64,000 nucleotides of DNA from Campylobacter sp. MG1 (lineage in GTDB: Bacteria; Campylobacterota; Campylobacteria; Campylobacterales; Campylobacteraceae), in the NCBI RefSeq assembly GCF_026616895.1, contig NZ_JANYME010000005.1, forward strand, positions 1 to 64,000, read 5' to 3'. The notes beneath the pieces are model-generated. The model was not told the DNA's origin. It saw only the letters and a program-made list of their open reading frames with translations, and did no database searches. This document shows, piece after piece, positions 18,658 through 27,327 of the stretch. The position numbers were made by a program, and so were the translations under genes. Each line of letters starts with the position of its first letter. Position 1 is the stretch's first letter.

Positions 18658-19215
18658 TTAATTTGTAATAATTTTGAAATCTTTTTTATAAAATTCTAAA
18701 AAAATTCTATTATTTCTCTCGTGTAATTTATATTCATTTAAGCAATCTAGCTCATCTTTTACGAATGAGCCTTTGTATAAAATAAATTTCGTATTATCAT
18801 TGGTTATATCATTACATAAAGTAACAATTAGTTCTGTTTTTGCAAAAGCTCTTGAAGTTATCAAATCACATTTTAAGTCTTTTTCACATTCAACTTTTAT
18901 AGGTTTAATAAACACATTATCTAAATTAAACTTAGCTTTAATTAGCGATAAAAATGCTGATTTTTTATAACTTGGCTCATACAAATAAAAATTACAATCT
19001 CTTTTTAAAAAAGCTAAAAATATAGCAGGAAAACCAGCACCTGAGCCAATATCTGCAATATTAATTCCTGATTTAAATTCTACGAAATTAAGTATTTCAA
19101 TACTATCAAGTGCTGCTGCTTTTATATCTTTTAATCTTGTAATATTATGAACTTTATTGTATTTTTTTAATTCATCTTCATATGAATTTATAAAAGCTAA
19201 AAATTCATTATTCAT
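18658..19215 (-). CDS. rsmG: 16S rRNA (guanine527-N7)-methyltransferase RsmG
   Basis: 185 residues. The SAM-binding motif is [20 protein letters not shown], followed by the acidic loop [12 protein letters not shown] and the family block DLITSRAF. Slightly shorter than the 200-residue norm. It overlaps ribA by 8 bases and is co-transcribed with it; the pairing of ribA and gidB/rsmG next to hemB is common in Campylobacter. Confidence 0.92.
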   Translation of the reverse strand: MNNEFLAFINSYEDELKKYNKVHNITRLKDIKAAALDSIEILNFVEFKSGINIADIGSGAGFPAIFLAFLKRDCNFYLYEPSYKKSAFLSLIKAKFNLDNVFIKPIKVECEKDLKCDLITSRAFAKTELIVTLCNDITNDNTKFILYKGSFVKDELDCLNEYKLHERNNRIFLEFYKKDFKIITN

Positions 19216-19771
19216 TTAGCATATGCCCCATTTTGCAAGATTTAACTTTTAGATATTGTTTATTGTATTCATTGCTTTGCATTATTAATGGTATGCGTTT
19301 TACATCTTTACTAATAGCTTTTAATTTTAAAGGATTATTTGTAAGCAATCTTACGCTTTTAATTTTGTAATATTCAAGTATAAAATCAACTATTTTATAA
19401 TCTCTTTCATCATCTTTAAAGCCTAGTTTTAAATTCGCTTCAAGTGTATCAAATCCATTATCTTGTAAATTATAAGCATTTACTTTATTAAATAGACCTA
19501 TTCCACGACCTTCTTGACGAAGATAAATAACCATTCCGCCATTTGCTTCAATATATCTTAAAGATGCTTTTAATTGGTCTCTACAATCGCATTTAAGCGA
19601 ACCTAAAGCATCACCTGTAAGGCATTCAGAATGTATGCGAACATTAATCTCATCACTAATTTCGCCTTTCATAATTACTAAATGCTCTTTTTCGTTTTCT
19701 TTAAAAGATTGGATAATAAAATTTCCAAATCTTGTAGGTAAATTTGCTTGTTTTGATACTTCTACTAACAT
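19208..19771 (-). CDS. ribA: GTP cyclohydrolase II (RibA)
   Basis: 187 residues, the usual monofunctional size. Zinc ligands are in [17 protein letters not shown]-binding and catalytic residues in [11 protein letters not shown], and the C-terminal TNNPLKL motif is intact. It opens the imidazole ring of GTP in the first committed step of riboflavin synthesis. Confidence 0.95.
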   Translation of the reverse strand: MLVEVSKQANLPTRFGNFIIQSFKENEKEHLVIMKGEISDEINVRIHSECLTGDALGSLKCDCRDQLKASLRYIEANGGMVIYLRQEGRGIGLFNKVNAYNLQDNGFDTLEANLKLGFKDDERDYKIVDFILEYYKIKSVRLLTNNPLKLKAISKDVKRIPLIMQSNEYNKQYLKVKSCKMGHMLNE

Positions 19772-19799
19772 TTCATAACTCTTTTTAAATTTATTAATC

Positions 19800-19809
19800 T
19801 ATAATTATA
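19800..19809. promoter_or_regulatory. Overlapping divergent -10 boxes of ribA-rsmG and hemB-hemN-pyrD
   Basis: The palindrome TATAATTATA reads as TATAAT on the plus strand (19800-19805) and on the minus strand (19804-19809). It lies 24 bases from the hemB start and 29 from the ribA start, so the two operons would compete for polymerase at one site. Confidence 0.45.
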
Positions 19810-19828
19810 CAAAAAAAAGGAATTTAAT

Positions 19829-20803
19829 ATGCGTAAATTTAGACGACTTAGAAAAAGCCCTATAATTAGGGATTTAGTAAAGGAAAACCAACTTAACTTA
19901 AACGATTTGATTTACCCTTTATTTGTAGTAGATAAAAAAAGTGCAAAAATTGAGATTAAATCAATGCCAGGAGTTTATCAATTAGGATTTGATGAATTAC
20001 TAGCAGAATGTAATGAATGTTTAAAGCTTGGAATTAAGAGTATTTTATTATTTGGCGTATTAGATGAAAGTGCAAAAGATAGCTGCGGAAGTGATGCAAT
20101 GAGCGATAATGGGCTTATAGCTCGTGCTATTAGAGCTATTAAAGAGCGTTTTGGCGATAGCTTATATTTAATTGCAGATTTGTGCTTTTGTGAATACACA
20201 GACCACGGACATTGCGGAGTATTAGATGAAGATGGGTATTTAAATAATGAAATTACGCTTTTAAATTCTAGCAAACAAGCTTTAGTAATGGCTAGAGCTG
20301 GAGTTGATATGATTGCACCTAGTGGAATGATGGATGGAATAATAAAAACTTTAAGAACTACTTTAGATGAAAATGGCTTTGATACTTTACCTATTATGGC
20401 TTATTCAACCAAATTCGCAAGTGCATACTATGGACCTTTCCGTGATGTGGCTAATTCAGCTCCTAAAAAAGGCGATAGAAAAGCTTATCAAATGGATTAT
20501 GCAAACGGAAAAGAAGCTTTAAATGAAAGCTTAGAAGATGAAAAACAAGGTGCTGATATATTGATGGTAAAACCTGCTTTAGCATATTTAGATGTAGTTA
20601 AAGAAATTAGCCAAAACTCACTACTTCCACTATGTGTTTATAATGTAAGCGGAGAGTATTCAATGCTTAAAAACGCTGGAATAGCTGGGCTTGTAGATTA
20701 TCCAAAAATCTTAATGGAAACTATGATTAGTTTTAAAAGAGCGGGTGCAAAACTAATAATCACTTATCACGCTAAAGAATTAGCCGAAATGTTAAGGGGA
20801 TAA
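19829..20803 (+). CDS. hemB: Delta-aminolevulinic acid dehydratase (HemB)
   Basis: 324 residues. Zinc-type active site [11 protein letters not shown], first catalytic Lys in [13 protein letters not shown] and Schiff-base Lys in [10 protein letters not shown]. It condenses two aminolevulinate molecules to porphobilinogen in heme synthesis. The gene begins an operon with hemN two bases downstream and pyrD. Confidence 0.97.
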   Translation: MRKFRRLRKSPIIRDLVKENQLNLNDLIYPLFVVDKKSAKIEIKSMPGVYQLGFDELLAECNECLKLGIKSILLFGVLDESAKDSCGSDAMSDNGLIARAIRAIKERFGDSLYLIADLCFCEYTDHGHCGVLDEDGYLNNEITLLNSSKQALVMARAGVDMIAPSGMMDGIIKTLRTTLDENGFDTLPIMAYSTKFASAYYGPFRDVANSAPKKGDRKAYQMDYANGKEALNESLEDEKQGADILMVKPALAYLDVVKEISQNSLLPLCVYNVSGEYSMLKNAGIAGLVDYPKILMETMISFKRAGAKLIITYHAKELAEMLRG

Positions 20804-20805
20804 AA

Positions 20806-22149
20806 ATGGATTTTAGTGTATTAGCAAAATATCAAACAAGTGGCCCAAGATATACTTCATATCCAACAGCTATTGAGTTTGGCGAAGATTATAAATATAA
20901 TGATTTTATAAAAGATTTAGAAAGTAACGAAAATAAGCCTTTATCGCTTTACTTTCACTTGCCGTTTTGTCGTTCGGCTTGTTATTTTTGTGGCTGTAAT
21001 GTAATTTATACAGCTAATGAAGATAAAAAAGAAAGGTATTTAGATTATATTTTAAGAGAGCTTGATATTTTAAAAACTCATCTTAAGACAAAAAAAGCTA
21101 TTCAAATGCACTTTGGCGGTGGAACACCTACATTTTTTAGTGCAGCTCAACTTGAAATCTTGCTTAAAAAAATTAATGAAATATTTGAGTTTTTACCTGA
21201 TAGCGAGCTTTCTTGTGAGATTGACCCTAGGTTTTTAAATGTTGAACAAATGAGCGTATTTGCAAAATACGGCATAAATAGAATTAGTTTTGGTGTGCAA
21301 GATTTTGACCCTAAAGTGCAAAAAGAAATTCATAGAATTCAACCTTACGAAATTACAGAAAATGCAGTAAAACTAGCAAGAGCAAATGGAGTAAAAAGTA
21401 TAAATACTGATTTAATTTACGGACTTCCTTATCAGGATTTAAACTCATTTAGCAAAACGCTTGAGACAATTTTAAAAATAAATCCTGATAGATTAGCAGT
21501 GTTTAATTATGCTCATGTGCCTTGGATTAAAAAGAATATGAGAAAATTTGATGAAAGCACTATTCCTGAAGCTAAAACTAAGTTAGAAATTCTAAAACAT
21601 ACTGCGAAATTTTTAGGCGAAAATGGCTATAAAATGATAGGAATGGATCATTTTGCAAAACCTAATGATGAATTATTTAAGGCTTTAGAAAACGGCACAC
21701 TTCATAGGAATTTTCAAGGATATACTACAAAAGGTGGAGCTATTTTGGTTGGCGTTGGGCTTACTAGTATTGGAGAAGGGCTTAATTATTACGCACAAAA
21801 TTATAAAGATTTAAATCTTTACGAAGCAGCTATTGATAATGGCAAATTACCATTTCATAGGGGAATTAAGCTTAATAATGATGATTTAATTAGAAAAGCT
21901 GTAATAATGAGCTTAATGGCTAATTTTAGTCTTAATATTAAAGAAATTGAAAAAGAATTTAAAATAGTATTTTGGGATTATTTTAACGATGCAAAAGAGT
22001 ATTTAAAAACTTATGCTGAATTTTTACAAATTAGTGATGATGAAATAAAAGTAAATGAAACAGGCACATTATTAATCCGTAATATTTGTATGGGATTTGA
22101 TGCTTATATGAAAAATAAAGGTGAAAAGACCTTTTCAAAAACATTATAA
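20806..22149 (+). CDS. hemN: Oxygen-independent coproporphyrinogen III oxidase (HemN)
   Basis: 447 residues. Radical-SAM iron-sulfur motif CRSACYFCGC (CxxxCxxC plus the extra Cys of true HemN), the N-terminal SGPRYTSYPTA block, and GGGTPTF for SAM binding. It converts coproporphyrinogen III to protoporphyrinogen IX without oxygen. SD from the end of hemB precedes the ATG. Confidence 0.95.
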   Translation: MDFSVLAKYQTSGPRYTSYPTAIEFGEDYKYNDFIKDLESNENKPLSLYFHLPFCRSACYFCGCNVIYTANEDKKERYLDYILRELDILKTHLKTKKAIQMHFGGGTPTFFSAAQLEILLKKINEIFEFLPDSELSCEIDPRFLNVEQMSVFAKYGINRISFGVQDFDPKVQKEIHRIQPYEITENAVKLARANGVKSINTDLIYGLPYQDLNSFSKTLETILKINPDRLAVFNYAHVPWIKKNMRKFDESTIPEAKTKLEILKHTAKFLGENGYKMIGMDHFAKPNDELFKALENGTLHRNFQGYTTKGGAILVGVGLTSIGEGLNYYAQNYKDLNLYEAAIDNGKLPFHRGIKLNNDDLIRKAVIMSLMANFSLNIKEIEKEFKIVFWDYFNDAKEYLKTYAEFLQISDDEIKVNETGTLLIRNICMGFDAYMKNKGEKTFSKTL

Positions 22150-22159
22150 AGGTAAGTAA

Positions 22160-23200
22160 ATGTATGAATTAGCAAAAAAAGTTATATTTAAGTTTGACCC
22201 TGAAGATATGCACCATTTAGTAATCAAAGCTCTTAAAACTCAAAGATTTTTAAAAGTAGTTGATTATAAAAAAACTTATAAGAATTTAGAAAATGAATTA
22301 ATCAATATGAAATTTTCTAATCCTATTGGACTTGCAGCTGGATTTGATAAAAATGCTGAAGTAGTAGCTCCTTTAGCAAATCTTGGCTTTGGTTTCATTG
22401 AAGTCGGAGCAATCACTCCTAAGGCTCAGCCAGGTAATCCTCGCCCAAGAATTGAAAGATTAGTAGATGAGCTTAGCATTCGCAATGCAATGGGGTTTAA
22501 TAATGATGGTGTAGAAGTTGCAAAAGCAAATTTAATGCGTGAGAATTTCTCAAAACTACCTCCGATTTTTATAAATATAGGTAAAAATAAAGTTACACCT
22601 AATGAAGAAGCGATAAATGATTATGAGATTTTAGTTCGTGAGCTAAAGCCTTATGCAGACGCTTTTGTAATTAATATAAGTTCGCCTAATACTCCAAATC
22701 TAAGAGATTTACAAAATGCTAAATTTATTGAAGAAATTTTTACTAGGCTAAATGCTATTAATGATGTGCCAAAATTTATAAAATTTGCTCCTGATATGGA
22801 TTTTGGCTTGGCTACTGAATTAAGTCTAACAGCTTTAAATGCTAATGCTTGCGGAGTGATTTTAAGCAATACTACGCAAGATTATTCGCTTAGCAAAAAG
22901 CCTGATTTAACCAAGGTTGGCGGCTTAAGTGGTAAAGTATTAGCCGAAAAGTCTTTAAATATGCTAAAAGCAATCGCACCAAGCGTGCATAAAAAAGGCA
23001 TAATTATTAGTAGTGGCGGGGTATTTGACGCGGCTCAAGCTTATGAGCGTATAAAATGGGGTGCTAGTTTAGTTCAAGTGCTTTCATCTATGATTTTCGT
23101 TGGACCTAGAATTGCTAGAAATATAAATGATGAGCTTACAAAATTAATAGAAAACGACGGCTTAAGCTCAATTAATCAAGCCATCGGCGTAGAATTATAA
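22160..23200 (+). CDS. pyrD: Dihydroorotate dehydrogenase, class 2 (PyrD)
   Basis: 346 residues. The N-terminal helix pair KVIFKFDPEDMHHLVIKAL is the membrane-associating quinone entry of class 2 enzymes, and NPIGLAAGFDKNAE, NISSPNTPNLRDLQ (catalytic Ser) and IISSGGVFDAAQAYE (FMN phosphate) are intact. It oxidises dihydroorotate using menaquinone in pyrimidine synthesis. Last gene of the hemB operon. Confidence 0.95.
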   Translation: MYELAKKVIFKFDPEDMHHLVIKALKTQRFLKVVDYKKTYKNLENELINMKFSNPIGLAAGFDKNAEVVAPLANLGFGFIEVGAITPKAQPGNPRPRIERLVDELSIRNAMGFNNDGVEVAKANLMRENFSKLPPIFINIGKNKVTPNEEAINDYEILVRELKPYADAFVINISSPNTPNLRDLQNAKFIEEIFTRLNAINDVPKFIKFAPDMDFGLATELSLTALNANACGVILSNTTQDYSLSKKPDLTKVGGLSGKVLAEKSLNMLKAIAPSVHKKGIIISSGGVFDAAQAYERIKWGASLVQVLSSMIFVGPRIARNINDELTKLIENDGLSSINQAIGVEL

Positions 23201-23236
23201 GAATTTATTTCGTGTATCTTTACACGAAATAAATTC
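23201..23236. terminator. Strong bidirectional terminator
   Basis: Perfect 16-bp stem GAATTTATTTCGTGTA / TACACGAAATAAATTC with loop TCTT, starting at the base after the pyrD stop and ending just before the convergent restriction gene. Confidence 0.85.
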
Positions 23237-23240
23237 TAAA

Positions 23241-24005
23241 TTAATCTAGTTTTTCAAAACCTTCATATGTAGCAAATGCTAATTTATAAAACGCTATTAG
23301 AATATCTTTATTCTTAGCTTTTAATTCATCTAAAACTGTATCTTTTTCATATTTTATTTTTTTAGTAACTAATTTTTCTATTGTTATAGGAAGTTGTTTG
23401 CATAATTTTAAAAATGCAATTTTATCGCCAGTTACAATTTCGTAAAATTTATCAATAGATATCCTTCGTAAGCTTTCATTAGACTGTTGTTTAATTTTAT
23501 CAAGCGTAATAATCCAAGGGATATTTTGTGATTTAATAGCGATTATTTCAACTAAAGCACAAATACTACTATCTTTATCTTTAGAATTTAGCAAGTGATT
23601 TTGCATTCTCATATAAGTTTTTGCCGATGAAGAACTATTCATTGTATTATGTTTATTTTTAAGCTCTATATAATATGTTTTATTAAAATCTTTAAAAATA
23701 ATATCCCAACCTTCTTTTGGAACTTCACAATTTTTAATAAATTTAAAAATATTTTGATGAAAATATCCTATCGAATTACTATTACTTTTATCTCTTTGAC
23801 GATGAATCTCATAATTAATTATTTCTTCATAACTTTTATTAAAAGCATATTTATCAAATAATAGTTTTATAGGGTCAATTAAATTTGAATTAAAAGTTTT
23901 TAAATCAATTGAATTTAAACTGCTTTCATATTCTTTTAATACATCTAGTACTAAATTTTCAAAATCACTTTGCTTTATAAAGTCTAAATAATATTTATTA
24001 TCCAT
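23241..24005 (-). CDS. Type II restriction endonuclease, Eco47II-like
   Basis: About 254 residues. The blocks LIDPIKLLFDKYAF, GYFHQNIF, GWDIIFKDFNKTYYIELKNKHNTMNSSSS and TYMRMQ match my recollection of the Eco47II family, whose members cut GGNCC. GWDI...YYIELKNK would be the PD-(D/E)xK catalytic core (Asp, Glu, Lys). The second of two adjacent ATG codons (24005) has the better distance from AAAGGAG. It overlaps the methyltransferase stop by one base. Cutting specificity is inferred from the family. Confidence 0.8.
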   Translation of the reverse strand: MDNKYYLDFIKQSDFENLVLDVLKEYESSLNSIDLKTFNSNLIDPIKLLFDKYAFNKSYEEIINYEIHRQRDKSNSNSIGYFHQNIFKFIKNCEVPKEGWDIIFKDFNKTYYIELKNKHNTMNSSSSAKTYMRMQNHLLNSKDKDSSICALVEIIAIKSQNIPWIITLDKIKQQSNESLRRISIDKFYEIVTGDKIAFLKLCKQLPITIEKLVTKKIKYEKDTVLDELKAKNKDILIAFYKLAFATYEGFEKLD

Positions 24006-25012
24006 CATAACTCCTTTAAAGTTTTAATAATCTCTAAACCAACAGCTTTAGCTAAATTACAAGGAACAGCATTGCCGATTTGTTTATATTTTGAAGCAAT
24101 TGAACCCATAAATTCCCATTCATCTGGAAAACTTTGAATTCTAGCATTTTCTCTTACGCTAAATGGTCTTACTTCAAGCGGATGGCATCTTTCTGTTTGT
24201 TTCATTTGTGGAGTTGTAAGGACGGTAAGACTTGGTTCGTCTAAACTTAACCTTCTTAAAATTCCCGTCCTTCCACCGCCCATATTCCAACAATTTTTCA
24301 TATATTCTTTAGCAATTTTAGGGTCAATATCCTTCCAGTATCCACCAGCTGGAACAAGAGTAAAAATTTTTTCTTTTTCTTTGGAATATTTAGCACACTC
24401 GCTTTTAGGAACATCTTTTAAAACATCCCTTAAAACAAGTTTTTTATCACTTTGCTTAGGAAAATTAAAATTAATTTTATCTATTAAATCATTTCTAATT
24501 CCTACCACTATTAATCTCTCTCTTTTTTGAGCTACTTCGTAATCAAGTGCATTTAATACTTGATGTTGTACTGAATAATTTTGTTCTCTAAACACATCAC
24601 AAATAACCTTAAAAGTATTGCCTTTATCATGAGTTAATAATCCTTTTACATTTTCAAACAAAAACATCTTTGGCTGTAATTTATGTAAAAATATAGCATA
24701 GTGATAAAACATAGTTCCACGAGTATCAAGAAGACCAAGTCTTTTACCAGCATAACTAAAACTTTGACAAGGCGCTCCACCAGAAATCAAATCGAGCTCA
24801 TATTTTTTAATATCAAATAATTTCTCTAAATCTTTATTAGCAACTTTTTCAATATCGTCACATATTACATTCCAATTTTTTCTATTATGTTTTAAGGTAT
24901 TAGCTGCATTTTTATCAATCTCAATAAGTCCTAAATGAGAAAACCCAGCCATTTCAAGCCCAAGTGCCAAGCCACCAGCTCCTGCAAAAAGTTCTATGCT
25001 TTTATAAATCAT
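24005..25012 (-). CDS. DNA cytosine-5 methyltransferase of the restriction-modification pair
   Basis: 335 residues with all major C5-MTase motifs: I (ELFAGAGGLALGLEMAG), IV with catalytic Cys (GGAPCQSFSYAGKR), VI (LFENVKGL), VIII (QKRERLIVVG) and X (QIGNAVPCNLA). The target-recognition region between VIII and IX is short. It protects host DNA against the downstream nuclease; if that is Eco47II-like, the target is GGNCC. The methylase is transcribed first, the usual safe order. Confidence 0.92.
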   Translation of the reverse strand: MIYKSIELFAGAGGLALGLEMAGFSHLGLIEIDKNAANTLKHNRKNWNVICDDIEKVANKDLEKLFDIKKYELDLISGGAPCQSFSYAGKRLGLLDTRGTMFYHYAIFLHKLQPKMFLFENVKGLLTHDKGNTFKVICDVFREQNYSVQHQVLNALDYEVAQKRERLIVVGIRNDLIDKINFNFPKQSDKKLVLRDVLKDVPKSECAKYSKEKEKIFTLVPAGGYWKDIDPKIAKEYMKNCWNMGGGRTGILRRLSLDEPSLTVLTTPQMKQTERCHPLEVRPFSVRENARIQSFPDEWEFMGSIASKYKQIGNAVPCNLAKAVGLEIIKTLKEL

Positions 25013-25202
25013 TAAAATCCTTAAGTATTTTTATCATATTAACTGAAAAAATTAAATTCATACAATTATGCATTATTTATAAAAAAAAAGAGCAGTTTAA
25101 TTGTAAAGCCACAGGATTTTGTAAAGCAAACAGTATTAAGCATAATTTTTTACCAATAGCTCACGAGTATATTTTCGTGTTTAGAAAATAAAAACCAAAT
25201 TC

Positions 25203-26105
25203 CTATTTCAAATTCTTGATTTTTCGCATTGCTAGAATATAGACTAAAATAAATGAAAGTAAAAATAATCTATTCATATATTCATAAAAAATACCGCTTC
25301 TATCAAAGCAAATAATTTGAATATAAAAAGCTATAAAAGATATTAGAGTGATTATTTTTGTAATTGCTCTAATGTTTGATTTATAGTGATTTAATAAATA
25401 AAATATATCAATATAAATAATAGGCATTATTATTATGCTAAGTTCAGTTAATGCCATTATAAACACTATTCCAACGATAAAAATAGTTAAAACAATAGTA
25501 ATACCAAGATAAAAACTAAAAGGTATTATCAAATTAGTCTTACTAGCAATTGAGCTAAAATCTAAAGTTAAAAAATAAGCTAAAGAGCGTTTTGGAGTAA
25601 TCTCATTAAAATGCCTTTCTTTTATCATTGATAAAATCAGTGCAAGTATGAAAAAAATAATAAAACCAATGGCTTTATAATTAATTGAAAGTATAAAATT
25701 ATCTTCTAAATAAACCCTAAGCCAATGAAAGCATACTAAATAATAATCAATAAGATAAAACGCTATTATTACAATGATAGTTTTGATTATTTTATTTTTT
25801 GTGATTGAATTAAGCCTTTGTAAAGTGCTAAGAATTAGTATAAAATCAATAGCAAGATAAAAATTAGCATATAAACCCTGAAAAATAATTTGAGAATAAC
25901 TCATAAAATCATTTTTAATAAAAGCAAAATCTACATTATTAGCTAAAACTAAACGCACAAATCTTGAAAACTCTATCAAACAATAAAACAAGCCAAATGC
26001 TAAAATCGGAAAAATAAAAACCATAAAGGCATACGAACGCCTACTCATAGTAGCTCTTAAATCAAAATTAGCTACATTAATCAAAGCTTCTTTTATGCAA
26101 TTCAT
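25203..26105 (-). CDS. Polytopic membrane protein, DUF805-like N-terminus
   Basis: 300 residues with about eight hydrophobic segments. The start NVANFDLRATMSRRSYAFMVFIFPILAF resembles the entry of DUF805 proteins, but the rest is longer than that family and unrecognised. The ATG at 26105 has no normal SD; instead the 9-G tract of the upstream regulator gene lies 8 bases before it and could pair with anti-SD. It overlaps the XRE gene by 29 bases in another frame; loss of one G would fuse the two proteins in frame. Confidence 0.65.
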   Translation of the reverse strand: MNCIKEALINVANFDLRATMSRRSYAFMVFIFPILAFGLFYCLIEFSRFVRLVLANNVDFAFIKNDFMSYSQIIFQGLYANFYLAIDFILILSTLQRLNSITKNKIIKTIIVIIAFYLIDYYLVCFHWLRVYLEDNFILSINYKAIGFIIFFILALILSMIKERHFNEITPKRSLAYFLTLDFSSIASKTNLIIPFSFYLGITIVLTIFIVGIVFIMALTELSIIIMPIIYIDIFYLLNHYKSNIRAITKIITLISFIAFYIQIICFDRSGIFYEYMNRLFLLSFILVYILAMRKIKNLK

Positions 26106-26352
26106 TTTGTATACCCCCCCCCATTAACAACTCACAAATATCAACACCTAAAACTTTGCTTATATTATAAATATGCTCTAGGTTAAAATGTTTGCCGTTT
26201 TTGTTGTTTTCGCAATTTGAATAAAAGGCTATTGATTTTATGCCTATACTTAGGGCCAAATCTAGTTGGCTTATGTTTTTTTCGGTTCTAAATTTTTTAA
26301 CATTACTTGATACTAATTTATAAAATTCTTCTATTTCTTCAGTGTTTTTCAT
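26077..26352 (-). CDS. XRE-family HTH regulator with a G9 tract near its end
   Basis: 91 residues. Residues about 15-70 form an XRE helix-turn-helix (VKKFRTEKNISQLDLALSIGIKSIAFYSNCENNKNGKHFNLEHIYNISKVLGV). After CELLM the gene runs through nine G (GGG in protein) and ends 11 residues later inside the next gene. With eight G the frame would continue into the 300-residue membrane protein; with ten it would stop elsewhere. The regulator is divergent from the lipoprotein pseudogene and a repeated motif lies between them. Confidence 0.8.
   Translation of the reverse strand: MKNTEEIEEFYKLVSSNVKKFRTEKNISQLDLALSIGIKSIAFYSNCENNKNGKHFNLEHIYNISKVLGVDICELLMGGGIQNELHKRSFD
26114..26122. repeat. Homopolymeric C9 (G9 on coding strand) tract
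   Basis: Nine consecutive C on the plus strand at the junction of the XRE gene and the membrane-protein gene. G tracts of 8 or more in Campylobacter are hypermutable by slipped-strand mispairing. Confidence 0.9.
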
Positions 26353-26356
26353 ACAT

Positions 26357-26416
26357 TATCCTATAGGTAAAATCTAATAATTTAAACGATATAAAATTTA
26401 AAATCTATATCCTATA
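26357..26416. promoter_or_regulatory. Two copies of TATCCTATA between divergent genes
   Basis: TATCCTATA occurs at 26357-26365 and 26408-26416, a spacing of 51 bases. The first copy is within the near-palindrome TATCCTATAGGTA and overlaps the SD of the XRE gene (AGGATAATGTATG). Candidate operators for autoregulation by the XRE protein. Confidence 0.35.
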
Positions 26417-26472
26417 AGATGAATTAATGTATTTATGATAAATTTGATTTTAAATTTATTTAAGGAGAAAAA

Positions 26473-27186
26473 ATGAAAAAATTATTTTTGTTTTATTTTG
26501 TGTATTTTTTGTAGTTGGTTGTGGGTCGGATAGTCCTGATAGTGTTGCTAAAAATTTTATTGAATATTTAAATAAAGGCGACATAGAAAAAGCATTTAAA
26601 TGCACTGAGTTTATAGAGCTAGAAGATGATGAAGATAAAGCTTATGCTAAAGATAAACTTAATCGTATGTCAAAAATTTTTTAAATCATTCAAATGAACA
26701 AGGTGGCTTTAAAAATGTAGAAATAGCTAGCTCTAACATAGATAACGATACTGCACAAGTAAGATTACAAATCAATTTAAAAATGGCACAAGCGAATCAA
26801 GGGATTTTAATCTTTACAAAAAAGATGGTAAATGGTATTTAGATTTTGGATATATATCATCAAAGAAAGATGATGAAGAGATAGCAAAATCAGCAGTCAA
26901 CCTTGCTTCTCTTATAGATGATTTAAAATCTTACTATGCTAAAAAGGGAGCTTTTAGTAATAATATTAAAGAAATGACAGTTGTACCAATAAATGAAAAC
27001 GGGGAATTTTATGTAAGCAATCACCCTTGCTTAAAAATAGATACAAAAGACAAATCTATCATTATCACAAACATAAACAAAAACAGCAATAAGCTTTGCA
27101 CAAAAATATTGCAATTGGATATCATTCAGCAAATTCTAAACAAAGTTGATTTAAGCAAGAAAAATTCTATTACAATCAATTTATAG
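26473..27186 (+). pseudogene. Frameshifted lipoprotein gene (DUF4878-like)
   Basis: Three single-base shifts split one lipoprotein frame. ATG 26473 with AAGGAG begins MKKLFLF, then the frame must shift near 26491 to reach a lipobox (FFVVGC) and CGSDSPDSVAKNFIEYLNKGDIEKAFKC; a second shift in the T6 run near 26677 and a third in the A5 run near 26786 are needed to reach FNLYKKDGKWYLDFG and the final 110 residues. Each lies in a homopolymer and each looks like one missing base. The N-terminal half resembles DUF4878-type lipoproteins; the C-terminal part (LASLIDDLKSYYAKKGAFS) resembles pseudopilin-like sequences. Decay or sequencing error are both possible. Confidence 0.7.
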
Positions 27187-27207
27187 TAATAACTTTTTGT
27201 TTTATAA

Positions 27208-27246
27208 GTGTATTTTAGGCTTACAGCAAACTAGCCTAAAATACAC
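27208..27246 (+). terminator. Terminator after the lipoprotein pseudogene
   Basis: Perfect 14-bp stem GTGTATTTTAGGCT / AGCCTAAAATACAC with an 11-base loop, then AAAATAATTTT. Its good condition argues that the pseudogene was a functional gene recently. Confidence 0.75.
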
Positions 27247-27327
27247 AAAATAATTTTAAACAATTAAATTTCATCTTATCTTTACATATATTTGTGATTT
27301 TAATTTGACTTTTTAAAAGCCAAAATT

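Noticed and set aside
23241-25012. Test whether GGNCC is depleted, as expected if the restriction system is old
   Set aside because: GGNCC sites are present, for example GGTCC and GGCCC in the tRNA-Pro gene and GGACC at several places, so no depletion could be claimed by eye.
24964-25191. 75-codon plus-strand frame between the methyltransferase and the membrane protein gene
   Set aside because: It starts inside the methyltransferase gene on the opposite strand, has no ribosome site and an unremarkable sequence.
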